Positions 25,294 to 38,535 of a stretch of 64,000 nt of DNA are shown here, piece after piece. Numbering within the stretch: position 1 is the stretch's first letter; the number at the start of each line of letters is the position of its first letter. The notes beneath the pieces were generated by a model. The model was given only the letters and a program-made list of their open reading frames with translations, did no database searches and had not been told where the DNA came from. The position numbers were made by a program, and so were the translations under genes. This stretch comes from Myoxocephalus aenaeus (Eukaryota; Chordata; Actinopteri; Perciformes; Cottidae): the NCBI GenBank assembly GCA_038501785.1, contig JBAMJR010000194.1, positions 903,501 to 967,500 of the forward strand, given 5' to 3'.

Positions 25294-28200
25294 TTACGCA
25301 GAAAGACGGGAGATTTCAAATTTCAGTTTGACTTTATGATCTTAATATTTAAAAATCCCTCGACACCACCGCCTTGCCCCCATCTTTTTAGCTGCATGTA
25401 ATCTTTGGGAACCAGCTTGAATGTGCGAGTGTTCGTTTTTCTGCATCTGTTCGTGCCAGTTGTGTAATGACCTGGCAGGCAGAGAGCACAGCTTTATCTG
25501 ATAAGCTGCATTACTCCATACCTTCTCCTGATCTCCCCCTCTCTTGCTTCAATCTCCCGATTCCCATCGGAGGCTGTAAACTAAGCAGGGAGCTCAAGTC
25601 CTCGCACAAAATCCTCCCTTTGTGAGCAGACGAAGCAGGTGAGCCAGAGGTACCATTTGTCTGTCGTTTCGCTGATTGTGACCTGCCAGCATACCTGGGC
25701 ATTGGGCAACAATGGCCTCCTTCACGGGACGGCCCGGAGCGGAGCGGAGAATCAGAGCAGAGAGGCAGCTGCAGCACAAAGCTGTAAAGTTATAAACTAG
25801 CATGTTTGGGCTGTAATAGCCCTCCAATAACCACACTAAAGGTCAGTGCACTTTTATAACATTACAGCTTTGTTTAAAATGTGTTTAAGTTTACTACACA
25901 GTCTCAATTCAGCTCTCCGGACGGGTCGTGCCTTTTGGGGATTAAACTGGACTTCAAGATGCATCCTTGATATATATTTTCCCCCAAAATGTGCATATTT
26001 CATGCTCCAATAGAACGACAAAACTATCTTCACTCAAGGTCCACCTACTTGCTTGTACCGCTGCTGTCGACCACAACACAAACTTCCATTTCTCGGTTGT
26101 AAAGCGTGACACAGTTACAGAACAAGCAAAGAAGAGGACGGTGAATGGAGATGGATTTGTTAATACGCTGACAATTTAGTTCTGTGGGATTGAAAACTGA
26201 TTTTATATAGACCTGGCTGAGTTAAAAAGGCTCTATTGCATTAGTCGAAAGCACAAATGAACGTACTAGAAATGAGATGAAGAACAGAAACAATATCTTG
26301 TTTTCAACCACGTAAAACACAAACAAGAACCAAATTTGTCTTTGGGTTTTTGTTGTGTGGATCCTTGAAGCAGTTGAGATTTCTGAGGCGATCACATCGG
26401 CCCCTCTAAACCACAATTACCCAGAAACCCCTCTGTGAAGGCGGTGCTCTCGCATCATTAAAGAAGAATACTAGCCTTAAGCAGCGTTTTGTATTGACTT
26501 TCATCCCCACATGCCGACCCCTTATTTCTGCCCTGCCTCTCTCTCTGTTGTAAACCACAAAACCCAAAATGTCAAAAACAATACATGTCAAACTATTGGT
26601 GAGTTTGGTGCGTATGATTCAAACGAAAGACTTTTTGGCAACTATGAAGAAGCCCATAATACATTTTCTCTCAGACTGTCTCAAGAGCAGCGTCCCCCGG
26701 CTGTTTGGAAGCAACATAGTGAGTTAGATGCATTTCTTCTTCAGCCTGAGCAGAGATCTCATCACCTCATCAGCCTGTCCTCCTCCTCTGTTCGTTTTAA
26801 ACACACGTGGCTCGGTGGAATGAGACTGTCTAGGAATCCTTTCCAAACCCCAGTCTGTTGGCTCCACTCTCCTGAGCATCCTCTCTCGTGGAGCACAATG
26901 TAATGCACCCCGCCGCCCCACTCCTCCTCGACCTCCCCGCCGTCCTCCCTCAGGTCCTCAGTTAGCGGGCTGGCGCTCTGACAAGATGGAGCTCATGCAG
27001 CACCGAACAATGGCTGGCGCGATACACGCTCTGGCAGAACGCGCAGCTGTAATCACGGGATGGAGTAATCCCGACAGGCTTCTTTTTACGTATGTGCGTG
27101 TAAGCAGTGGTTCTGAAAGCTACTGAATCTGCTCGTGCGCTAGCATGCGGGTGGCTGACCGGCCCCGTCCCGAAGGGGTTCTCGAAGTGCTGTTAGAAGT
27201 CGGCTCGACGATCCAAAGCGACCGTAGCATTGACCCTCTGACTGGATTTCTGTGTCTGACAGTAGCCGCTTGTAACAGCAGCCCGAGACCTCCAGCTGAC
27301 GGTTACAGTAACGTGATTCCTAGCGGCCGGGAGTGGAGGGCAGAGAGCCAACATTCAGGCTGCACACGAGCGAAACAACGCACACCAGGGATGGTCTGTC
27401 AGACAGTTTTATTCTCTTCGTGTTATTCTTGTTACTAACTCCCACATCCACATCTACTCTCATTTACCCTCAGCAAACTATTCCAGTTGTAGAACGCATG
27501 CATCAGGATTTGGGGGTCCGACAAGTGAAGTCATTGCAGATGTTCCTTAAAACTGCATTCTCTCTCCTGACCACCAGGGGGCGACTCCTCCGGTTTTAGA
27601 GAAGTCTATGAGAAAATGACTTTACTTCTCTCTTGATGTATTCCCTCAGTAAACATTGTAAACATGAGTTTATGTCTCAATCTCTAGTTTCAAGTCTTCT
27701 TCAATACAGCATGATGTTCATTTAGTAAATCATTTAGAGTCAAACAACATGGTGACGTACAGAATGCCAAACTTGAGGCTTCAAAGCAGCAGTCCACTAA
27801 CCAACGGGTGACTTCACGGGGACCATGTCCACTTCTTATATGTCTATGGGATTAACAGATATATTACGTGATGGGAACACAGACTATAAAGGCATCCGTG
27901 TTTGCCAGGGATGTATTAAAGGAAACATATTGGTTTATTGTGTCTTATTTTTATAGCATGCTGAACATGCATGATGTTGGATGAGGCTAACTCTATGTGA
28001 TACATTTGAATTTACCATTACGTTATAATTTAGACGGAAGAGGAGGCAACTCTCACTAGAAATACTGAGAACAATTAAAATGAACTGACATGCGTTCACA
28101 GTCAATCCCTACATGCATATAAAGATCGTCTTAAACTGACCTACAAGGTACGAGGAAATTAAGACCAATAGTTACGAGACACGATTGTTCTATCCTGCAT

Positions 28201-28454
28201 CTGACCAAATGCATCCATGGCCAACCTTGTCTCTGAAAAATTACTACAATTACAATAGTTAAGTCTGTTACATTAAAACAGTCCAGCAGTTTTTTGACTG
28301 TATATCTTGCAAAAAAATTACAAAATAAAGATATAAATATTGACATTGTGCATGATAAAAATGATTGACCTTCCAAAAAAAGTCTTGTTTTCCTCCCTTT
28401 AGCTCATGCTAATGTTCAATGAACTTGTGCTTCAGTGAATGTCAGTATCAGTTA

Positions 28455-28457
<3 letters not shown>
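25294..28457. other. Non-coding stretch
   Basis: No exon recognised. TTATCTGATAAG (paired GATA sites) occurs at about 25494. 26985-27080 has two bicoid-type TAATC words, TAATCACGGG and TAATCCCG, in close spacing. Confidence 0.45.
27560..27880 (-). repeat. Dispersed repeat family A, copy 2 (inverted)
   Basis: Reverse complement of family A: GAAGTCTATGAGAAAATGAC, GTCTCAATCTCTAGTTTCAA and, near 27800, ACCAACGGGTGACTTCACGG. It includes the common phrase CTCTCCTGACCACCAGGGGG just upstream. Confidence 0.75.

Positions 28458-28515
<58 letters not shown>
28458..28515 (+). repeat. (GT)n microsatellite
   Basis: 58 bp, uninterrupted. Confidence 0.98.
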
Positions 28516-28516
<1 letters not shown>

Positions 28517-28652
28517 GCTGATCTAAGCTCATTTTAACACTCCTCTCTGTTTTTCTTTCTCTCCAACACTCCCTGAGTAAACACAGTTTGCACTAATAAG
28601 CCTGACGCAGCCCAGTTTAATTGGGGTTTCATTTCCTAAGCAGGGAAACTGC

Positions 28653-28676
28653 GTACACACACACACACACACATGC

Positions 28677-28714
<38 letters not shown>

Positions 28715-28725
28715 GCACACACACA

Positions 28726-28761
<36 letters not shown>
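28653..28761 (+). repeat. Compound (AC)n-(TC)n microsatellite
   Basis: AC run with G and TG interruptions, then a clean TC run from about 28730. It gives long false ORFs on the minus strand. Confidence 0.97.
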
Positions 28762-28764
<3 letters not shown>

Positions 28765-29070
28765 CTGGTTCAGGGGTTATTTATATGACCTCCTTTCTAA
28801 TGCATGTAGCAGACCAGTTTAAAGGCCCTGGAAGCTCCACATGGTAAAGTGACTTACAGCAGCCATGAAAAGATTTGGTTTCCTGCTCCCCTGAGAGCAG
28901 CTAATAGACCCACATATCTGGCACATCAAACACACACACACACAAAACACACACACATGCAGTCCTTTCGTCTTGTACAGTGGTTATGTGCCACACCGCA
29001 ACCACCGCTAAGAACTTTCTCCTTTTCATACCAACCGTCTCCTTTTCCAGCCTTAGCTTCCAGTTCGGCC

Positions 29071-29073
<3 letters not shown>

Positions 29074-29153
<80 letters not shown>
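29074..29153 (+). repeat. (CA)n microsatellite
   Basis: 80 bp, uninterrupted. Confidence 0.99.
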
Positions 29154-29156
<3 letters not shown>

Positions 29157-29989
29157 GTAGCCTGAATGGAGTACTTTTGGAGTGCCGTGCGTGTACAAAA
29201 CCGCATGAAAGACTCTGCTCCTGACCTGAGGCCTCAGTGTGAGTCTCCAGACTCACTTCTCAGAATCCAAACATGCAGCCGGTGTCTCACGTCTCTGCTG
29301 ACCAACATCCTGAGCCGCTGTCGTCTTTCTCCACCGGGGGGCCGTTTGTGTTTCAAGCTGCTGAGAGCGCCGTGTGGAGGTCAGGGAAGGACTGACAGAG
29401 GAGAAGTGAGCCACGGAGAAATGTATTCATCTTCATATTTGTTAAGATGCTGTTATAAAATCTTAATTGTTCTTTAAGCACGCAACATTTTAAAAACACT
29501 CAATGTACTTTCCTTGACACTTTTGTATTTTAGTTCTGTCTCTTTATGACGTTTTTATGTTGTCTTTTTAGGAGTGTTATCTCTGTTTTTATGTAGGGAT
29601 TACCTTGGCTAAATACAAGTTAGATATTACAAATCAAACAAAAAAATACAAACTTATAGGAAAGCATGTAGTTATAAAGAATCAATATTATCATTTCTTG
29701 TCAGTCAGTCTCTATTTTTCCATTCAACAAGAGTACATTCTGCCAGTGAGGACAGCAGTGAAGGCTGAAGCTCATCATTAAGCCGTGAGTGTGGCTTTTG
29801 ATCATATTACCAAGTAATGATAGTCAGAAGATCCTGGAATAAAGCTCGTTGAAACAAATCTTGGATAGTTACATGATCACCTCCTTTTAAAATAAGATAT
29901 TTTAAGATCAAATAAATCTTTTTTGTTTAAGCAAATGCCATTGACATATCATAAACTTGTATTGGTGAACGTTGAAGGCATATTGACAC

Positions 29990-30400
29990 ACCTAGCAGAC
30001 ACAAAGCAACATAAGCGTTCAGTGTGAGTCGTGTTTGGGTCCATCCGCTGAATGTGAGTCCAATATTCGCTCTCCTTTTTGCTCTGTTTTGGTCTCCAGC
30101 AACGTTAGCTGCTGACATTCAGCAGCTAACGTGTGTCTGCTGTTTGGTGCTATGCAGGTAGCGTACAACGGCTTTATCAGAGCCCGTTCATTGAAATCAG
30201 CCCATGAAAGCGATGAAAAGTGAACTAAAACAGTAGAGTTGTGGGCTGTAAAACCTCAACAGTGACCCGAAAGCATCTTAAACGCTCCATAGAGCAGATT
30301 TAATACTAAATGTATTTACTATGAGTGACTTCTTTCACATACAGTCATTTGATCCATTGTTAATATTCATCTTTTGAATAGGGCAGCTTTAACAGAGTAA
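29990..30400 (-). repeat. Dispersed repeat family B, inverted copy
   Basis: CCGCTGAATGTGAGTCCAAT, TTTTGGTCTCCAGCAACG and CTGCTGTTTGGTGCTATG match the reverse complement of 38300-38480. A 14-bp hairpin (30102-30132) is embedded. Confidence 0.65.
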
Positions 30401-31379
30401 AAATATATGCTATAGCTGAAAAAAGATATAATCCCTGATTTATAAAAAAGTCCTTTCATATTGCACTTCATAGCCCTGAAAACTAGAATCCTGACAGAAT
30501 ACATTCCAACATATGCTTGTGTAAATATTCACGGCCATGTTCAGCAGCGGTTGAACACGTCCCTGTGCTCTGTTGTCATAACACCGGGGTTAAGCTCCAA
30601 TCGGAGGTGACGTTGAGACGTGGACGTCCCGACGCTGCTCTGAAAAGCCTCCTTTGTCTCGCAGCCTCAGACCTTAGTGTCAAGTTTCTAATGGCTTCTA
30701 AAGCCAGAGTGTGTGGCTGACGTAACGAGAGAATTAAATGTCTCGCCAAAGCAGATGTTGGACAGAGGCTGGCTGGAAGGCCAGTGTGTGTTTGTGTTTG
30801 TGTGTGTGTTTGTGTGTGTGTGCGCTTGGAAGTAAAGGTTTGAGCCGTGTGTTTGTGCGTGCCAGTGAAATGAAAAAGACTTTCCCAGTTTTAATCCTGT
30901 GTCTCTGTGTTGATCGTTTATCTCGTTATATTCCACCAATATGTCAACATATCAGCATCAGAGTATTTTTACCTGTCGCTTCTCTCCTGGTTTTAAATGT
31001 TTGATGACTCATCCTGCACTGAGGGGCAGTTTACCAAAAATATAATGGCGCCCAATAAAATGAGACTTGGAGCAACTAGCTAGACAAACTGGTCATAGGA
31101 AGTCACACTTCACTACGAGCAATATGGGGAGAGACAGGAAGAGTTTTTTTTTTTTTTTCATTTCCAAAACACTGTGGCTGAGGTCTAATTCATTCAAGGA
31201 AAACGTTGCCAATTTTCAATGACCCGAAAGGACCAGCAGGGAGCTCGGTGCTGCCGTGACACAGAGCCCTGCACCGCCAAAACATAACCCCGCCCACTTT
31301 GAAGAGGTCCACCCAAAAGAGAAGGATTCACTTTAGATCCCTTTAATGTCCATGTACTCCTGAACTCTTATTCCTAAGG

Positions 31380-32001
31380 TGTGAGTGTGTGTATGCGTGT
31401 GTGTGTGCGTGCGTGTGTGCATGTGTGTGTGTGCATGTGTGCGTGTGTGCACCAGTGTGTGTGCATGTGTGTGTGCTTGCGCATGTGTGTGTGCTCGCGC
31501 ATGTGTGTGTGCGTGTATGTGCGTGTGTATGTGTGCGTCTGCGTGTGTGTGTGTGCGTGCGTGTGTATGTGCGTGTGCACGCGTGCACGTATGTGTGCGC
31601 GCGTGTATGAGCGCGTGTGTGTGCGTGTGTGTGCGTGTATGTGTGCGCGCGTGTTTGTGTGTGTGCGCGTGCATGTATGTGTGTGTTGTTGCGTGTGTGT
31701 GTGCGCGTGCATGTATGTGTGTGTTGTTGCGTGTGTGTGTGTGTATGTGTGCGTGTATGTGCGCGTCTGCGTGTGTGTGTGCGTGTGTGTGTGTGTGCGT
31801 GTGTGTGTGCACGTGCATGCGTGTGTGTGTGCACGCGAGTGTATGTGCACGTCTGCACGCGTGCGTGTGTGTGTGTGTGTGTGCACGTCTGCACGTGTGC
31901 GTGTGTGTGTGTGTGTGTGCACGTCTGCACGTGTGCGTGTGTGCACGTCTGCACGTGTGCGTGTGTGCGTGTGTGTGTGTGTGTGCACGTCTGCGTGTGT
32001 A
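31380..32001 (+). repeat. 620-bp imperfect TG/CG/CA alternating tract
   Basis: Alternating purine-pyrimidine (TG with CG, CA and TA steps) throughout, with higher-order units such as GTGCACGTCTGCACGTGTGC near the right end. It is open in several frames on both strands, up to 239 codons, purely because the tract lacks stop words. The composition favours Z-DNA. Confidence 0.97.
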
Positions 32002-32028
32002 GTCTGGATCAAGCCTCCCATTAATCGC

Positions 32029-32081
32029 AACCGAGGCCCTTCATCAATGATGTGTTGCATCATTGATGAAGGGCCTCGGTT
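32029..32081. repeat. Perfect 24-bp inverted repeat with 5-nt loop
   Basis: Arms 32029-32052 and 32058-32081, loop TGTTG. It sits about 27 bp after the end of the long TG tract. Confidence 0.97.
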
Positions 32082-35000
32082 CATGGAGAGAAAACTTTAG
32101 TAACAATGACTCTCCAGAGGGGCCAGCGTCACATTTTGCGTGACGGATTACGTGAATAAGATAAACGACTGTCTTTAAAGCAACCAACCAGGTCACACGG
32201 TGATGTTGGTAAATCACCCGAGTGGGACGGGGCCATGAATCATTGGACATAATTCGCCCCAAAAGTGCTCCCTGTAACTAATGAGATTTGGAAGGCAGGC
32301 TCTGTGTGTGCGTGCGTACGCATGTGTCAGGCATTAGGTGTTAAACCCGGGATCAAAGGCTCCGGCCAGCGGCGGCTCTGTCTGTGCTTTGTTACAGTTT
32401 CCGTCCAGACGGCAAAAGGGTGTAGAGCCCCAGCTGAAGCCTGTCGGACCAAGGAGTCTTCCAAAGGCAACGGGATGCTGGGAAATCCAGAAGGCGGGCA
32501 GCTGTTTTCCATCTTCAACGTATGGACACGGTGGACACCGACAGACTGGAACTGTGGAAATACCAGACCAGACTGAGAGAGAGGTGTGAGGCCAGGAAAG
32601 GGGTGGGGAGAAGTATCCCAGCAGCCATCTGGTGGAAAGTGACGGTGCAGGAGGAGTTCAATGTTGACGAGCACAAACACAAGGGCCGATGAGGAATTCA
32701 TGATCTCTATTGATCTCCCTCTTGCTCTCCATAACAGAGATGAGATCGCTAGCTACTGATCAGGAGAAAAAATAGGTGGAAATTACAAATCGCTCATTGG
32801 AAACATTTAGCTCATTTCAATCAGAATCACTTATTTTTTTGTTTCACAGACCCAAAATCTTTATTGCTTTTGCCCGGTCTCACCTCTCGCGTAGACGTCA
32901 TCTCCGGACCAGCAGTTATTTTTGGCAAAGAGCTCCGATACACTTCCTGTCCAGCAACGCAGCAGACACAGTTAGTAACAAACTGGTGATATAGTGGAGC
33001 ATTTAGCATTTAGCGTTTAGCAGCAGGTCCGGCAGAGACCGACCTTCAGCTAGTGCTGTAGTGTCTTAAAAGGGCGGCAGCAGGAAGTTTAGCTGATCCC
33101 CAGAATCGCCGATCAGTAAACCTTCTGCCAGTGCTGGGTGAAGTGGAGTTGCTGCAACCGCTAACTGAAGGTCTGTTTGCTAGCTAAAAGCAAAAGCCTC
33201 GTTTGTGGTCTGATAAAAAGCAAATTCATCAAATTCAGTGTCATGTATTTATCTCTATCTATCTTTTCTTCTTTTTTTAATCCATCTATTTAGCTTTTTC
33301 TTTCACTGTTCCTTTAGGGGCTCCGTAGAAAACAGAGATAAAAGGAAATTTGTTCATTCTGGTCACATGACATCTATTGCTTCTGTCCATCCGGGGAGAG
33401 GGATTCTCCTCTGTTGCTCTCCTGAAGGTTTCTTCCCTTCTTTTATTTTCTGTGAAAGTTTTTTTTTCAGTTTTTGGGGGAGTTTTTCCTGATCCGATGT
33501 GAGGTCTTGGGACAGAGATGTCGTATGTGTACAGACTGTAAAGTCCTCCGAGGCAAATTTCGAATTTTTGATTCTGTTGAATTGAATTGACAGCGAATAT
33601 TGGACTTACATAAGTGGCAGGTGGCAAAAAACACAGTTATAACAAAAGCCTCTTCTAGGTCCGAGACGAAAAGAGATTTAAAAACCAATGTGGCGTTCAG
33701 CATTGCCAGAACTTTGCAAAGCGGTTTTCACAAATGGAAACTGTGGTGCTTTCAATGTCCCGTTTGAGCACATGTTGGCAAACGTTTGGTACAAGTTGTG
33801 AGTTCAGCGTGTTCTCTTCAAATAATACTGAAATAGAAAAATAAGACTGAAATGTTTTGGTACATTTAGTGCTGCAAAATATACTTTTAGAAAGCATGGA
33901 TTAGACCGAGTTCACAGTAGCTGTACAGGTAGAATAGTAAAATAGTGAAAGTGCCGGGTATTCAATCAATTCACACTCAAAACCTGAATGCAATTACCAG
34001 TTGACTTATGAAGAAGCAGCTCATTACACGTGGGTTGCCCTCCAGGCAAACTGCCAGCACAGCTATACTGTGCCAATCCTAAATCCTAATTTAAAAACCT
34101 GGTTGAAAGTTAACACGGCCAAGGCATTTGGTTCCTATTGCAAAGCCTACCTACGTGTGTTAATCAGATCGTAGCTTGACAAAAGAGACTGATGCCAACA
34201 TATTTACACCTCTAATGATTAACATGTGACGCGTGATGACAAGTATGTTAAAGCTAGGCCTTCACTGTGTTTTAGTTGTTGGAGAAACCCTTGATTTGGC
34301 GCCACAGAATGTTCTTACACATCTTGAAGGGAGGTTGCAGATTGCTACCGACTGAATACCGCTCACCCCTCCCTCCCCGAGCTTGTCGGAGATCATAAAA
34401 ACCCCAATAAGGCCCTCTCTAGACCGAGCGTTTGGTTCTTCCTTTGTGGGATTCTGTATAAAAATGGCGGTGCAACATCCCTATGTTGTTACGACGGACT
34501 CATTGTAAGGTGGCAAATACAACATTCTTAGTTTCAGGTGATTATAAACTAAAGAAAACGTAGTTATGAAGATATATTATATTTTTGCAATTTAATCTGC
34601 CTAAACCCGACACACTGGTCTTTTAAAACAGGATTGCTGTGGAATTCAAAATGTTAACTATATCAGCATCCAATGCACATCATTAAATTAGTAGGTCTAA
34701 TATTTACTACATGAAATGAAACCAAAGCATATCATTGAGCAATTCCTTCACTCTCGTCAACTACTACAACAGCGTAGTAGAATACAAATGTAGAATAAAA
34801 TGTAGAATAAAAATGATGTGCCGCTACCTGTAGCTAGCCAGCTAATAATCATTAGCATGAGTTGCTTGACAGCGCTGCATGCACATGACTGAGTTTCATA
34901 ACGAGAAACCACGTGAACGTGTCTTAAATATAGAATTTCTTAGCTACATGATACCATGCTGAAAGATGGCCGCTAGAGCTATAAAGCTAACGTTACTTTA

Positions 35001-35589
35001 TACTCAAACTAGCAGCGAGGAAACACCGCTAATGAAAATGGGCTGGCCTCTAACGTAACCGCTAACCAAACAGCTAATGAAGAAAGCTAACGGCAGGCCT
35101 CGGCAGAAACTACTACTTTAGCGTTACTAGCAAGTAAGCTAGTTAGCAGAACATGCTAATGATAGAGCTGAAAAAACACGATTGAACCCGTTCCTCACAC
35201 TTTTTCTCTTCTGTTTTTTTTGTTCTCGAAAGCCACCACCATGACTCTTACACTGTTACTGGAGCCACGTGCACACCGTTGCAGAGGCTTGTTATATAAT
35301 TACATTGCTGCTTGCGGCCCTGGTAATAAATTAGGGGTTTGGAACAACTGCTTAGTTTTATTGACCTAACATAGTAACAAGCAAGCAAAGACACTACATT
35401 TATTATTTACTTTGGATGTGAAAGCGCTGATTATCTAATAGTTTGATAGAAAGTCTTAATTTAATTATACTTTATCATTTTGTTTACATATAGGAATTTC
35501 TTATTCAGAGTCTTAACTCAGTCAAAATAAAGCAGTCCATGTAAACAATCAGTGATTTAACACAAAGCCGGTAATCTATAAAGATGAAT
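32082..35589. other. Non-coding stretch
   Basis: Apart from the L2 tail no gene seen. 34260-35300 has the texture of an old dispersed repeat (short GCTAAC/GCTAGC words), but no second copy occurs in this window. Confidence 0.5.
33380..33595 (+). mobile_element. L2-type LINE 3' tail, copy 1
   Basis: Blocks CTCCTGAAGGTTTCTTCCC, GAGTTTTTCCTGATCCGATG, GTCGTATGTGTACAGACTG and GTTGAATTGAATTGA form the standard 3' UTR tail of fish L2-like LINEs. No ORF2 remains upstream. Confidence 0.7.
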
Positions 35590-35759
35590 ACACACATACA
35601 CACAGTCAGACCGTTTGTAGACACACACATACACACACTGTCAGACCGTTTGTAGACACACACATACACACACTGTCAGACCGTTTGTAGACACACACAT
35701 ACACACACTGTCAGACCGTTTGTAGACACACACATACACACACTGTCAGACCGTTTGTA

Positions 35760-35837
<78 letters not shown>
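35590..35837 (+). repeat. 35-bp minisatellite (about 5 units) running into (AC)n
   Basis: Units contain CACTGTCAGACCGTTTGTAG and a CA-rich half; the last unit continues into a clean AC run from about 35763 to 35837. The CA-rich part of each unit looks derived from the same microsatellite. Confidence 0.97.
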
Positions 35838-35838
<1 letters not shown>

Positions 35839-36418
35839 CAGGCCAAGCACTGTCAGAGTGTCTGCAGAGGGATTATGTAACCAAAATAACAAAAAGATGG
35901 ATGTCGCTGGCAGAATAAAAGAAGAAGTTTGTCATTCTAGTGTAATCCATTCTCCCCTCCTGTAATAATCGTTATAAGCACAAACAGACTGCGGGACCTT
36001 TTGCTCACACGTCTGATCCGTGGTGGGTTTGTTGCATAAGATCAACCTGCATGGTTCTCTGTCAGATGGGAACAGCTTTAAACGTGTCACTGGCATGATT
36101 GTCACTTAATTGAAGGAAAACCCTGACTTTGGATCCTCTTAAAATGTTACATATCAGTCTGCGATGACGAGTGCGTTCCATTGGTAACCCTCAGGTGCTG
36201 TCCTACATATCTTGACAGGTGTCCATCATGTCCCATTGTCCACATTGACAGTCATCTTCAAGAATTAGAAGACTTCTCAAACAGCTAAAAAGGCGGCGGA
36301 TGTCAGCTGCGGTCTGACAAGCTGTCAAAGTCCCTGGCCACAGGCCGGCTTTTTTAAGCATTCGACCTTTGACCTTTGGTTGCACGGCCTGAAAGCCTGA
36401 GGACAGCGCACCTGCCTG

Positions 36419-36419
<1 letters not shown>

Positions 36420-36479
<60 letters not shown>
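36420..36479 (+). repeat. (CA)n microsatellite
   Basis: 60 bp, uninterrupted. Confidence 0.98.
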
Positions 36480-36482
<3 letters not shown>

Positions 36483-37309
36483 AGAGCTGTCTCTCTCCAA
36501 AATATCTCTGCCAACAGTTTCTTAGCGTGCGAAACGATTTCCCCCTGAAACCGATGTGCTCGAAGGACCCTGAAGAATCTTAATTGTCTTGTAAAATATT
36601 CAAAGAGGATTTTCCTTCAGAAAGCTGATACCCGCTAATAAACCCGCAGCAATGTTTAATATGCTGCCAGCTGGCCGAGCCTCCTCTGTGCCTCTCTTTC
36701 CTATATTCCCCACCCTTTCTGTGGCATCGTCCATACGGCAACGTACATTACATTATGCGAACAGAGTAAAGTGTGTTAGTGCTGAAAGCCCCTCATGTAT
36801 GGATTTAAATATCTGGATCTGCTTTATCAACTGAGGCACATGCACACCGCTCTGTTTTTAGCGACACTCTGAGCACTTTCCATCTTACACCTCCATCAGG
36901 TCAAAGTACGTCTTTGGACAAATTTAAATTTGCACGCAAAAACCTAATGACGTGCCGGGGGTCACAACGTCAACACTGAAACCTCTTTGAGTTCTGTTGA
37001 TATTAAACTAAATATTCTTAGCCACATTGCACATTTAAAACATTGCAGAAGAAGAGATGAGCTCCAGTCAAACCTCAAACTAATGAAAACAACGTGGGAA
37101 ACGTGGCGGAAAAGAGACTTTTCTGAACATCGCCTTCTCCTCACGTAGAGCTCCACACACTCTGCTGTGTGAGTACGACACCATCCTAAAAAAACACGCC
37201 ATGCTGTGGGTCCGGACACGTTTTGGGCTTGTTCACACACACACACATATTGGTCAGCTTACGAACAATAACACCGGAGTTGTTCACACCCTCTCTTCAT
37301 CTGCCAATT

Positions 37310-37311
<2 letters not shown>

Positions 37312-37392
<81 letters not shown>
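37312..37392 (+). repeat. (CA)n microsatellite
   Basis: 81 bp, uninterrupted. Confidence 0.99.
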
Positions 37393-37394
<2 letters not shown>

Positions 37395-38059
37395 CAGCTC
37401 TTATTACACGTCTGTCCCTCGGGGCGCTCGGCCCCTCGTTGCAGACATTCAGCACGTTGCCTGCGATGGAAAAAGTGCGGTCCGCTCACATCGTTAGTTC
37501 GTATTTTGGCTGCAGCGATCACAATATCTTTCAGCGCCGCGACAATTGCCTTAGCAGACGGCCCGCGCCGCGCTGAGAGGCCACAACGCAAGGAATCCAG
37601 ACATTACCCAATATCCTGAGCGGGTCCGGATATTGCGTGCCGCTCATTTAGGCCAACACACCGTGCGACCGGCCGACAGGTCTGCGGCTTGAAGGCACAG
37701 GGGAGATTTATCAGTGACGCATCGAAAGAAAGACATGTCAATATTTGCTCTGCAGAGAGAAATGCATGAATGCCTTTCGTCTGTGGCAGTCGGAGCGTGT
37801 CTGGACCTTACTTTGGGGATTACTTTGCAGTGTTTTTTTAGCTAACAAGAGAGTGAATTAAGTGCTGGTCTTTTTTCTTCTACTGTTAGTGTAAAAGAGA
37901 AGGCGTCCCTTCCATTTCTCCAAAAAACGATTGATTCCTGGATCATTGAAAAAAAGCCTCTATAACAAAACTGAACATTTACTGCGGGTCGATTAGGGAT
38001 TGTCACAGAATATTATGATTTTGATCTTGTTTTCGTCGTTTATTAATTACACTGGTTAA

Positions 38060-38535
38060 ACCCATAGACTGTAGATGATAGACTGAGTATAAGAAGTGGA
38101 CTTAGTCCCCCTGACGTCACCCATTGGTTTGTGGACGTTTTGAAGCCTTGAGTTTGGCCTTTTGGCCGTCACCATCTTGTTGCTTTTTTGCGACCAGAAG
38201 TGACACCAGAGGGTGGAGCTAAGTAGAGATATCTTTTACTTTCATGAACTGAAAACACACAGAGGGTTAAACTTGGAGGACAAAAACAAGAACAACACTA
38301 TATGTCCAGCACCAAACAGCAGGCTGGCTAAGTCATCCACTAACTGGTGAGCATCGTGGAGCATTCGGCAGCTAAAGAGACATGTTTCTCAAAGCTGGTG
38401 GAGACCAAAGCTGAGCGTGGAGAGAGAATATTACTTACATTCAGCAGGTGGACATAACTGATGTCTGCTGCTGGGTGTGAAAGAAGACGGTTGTTTGCGA
38501 ACACATTTGCCATGTCAACTTTATAAAATGATTAT
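38060..38535 (+). repeat. Dispersed repeat families A and B joined, copy 3
   Basis: Left: CACCCATTGGTTTGTGGACG, TTTTGAAGCCTTGAGTTTGG (family A). Right: a block with CACCAAACAGCAG and ACATTCAGCAGG (family B), whose inverted copy is at 29990-30400. Non-coding. Confidence 0.7.

Noticed and set aside
31374..32100. Overlapping 160-240-codon frames on both strands (Cys-Val and His-Thr repeats)
   Set aside because: They are translations of alternating TG/CA DNA that lacks stop words; low complexity in all frames and no domain.
35590..35770. CRISPR-like regular 35-bp repeats
   Set aside because: Units are head-to-tail without variable spacers.
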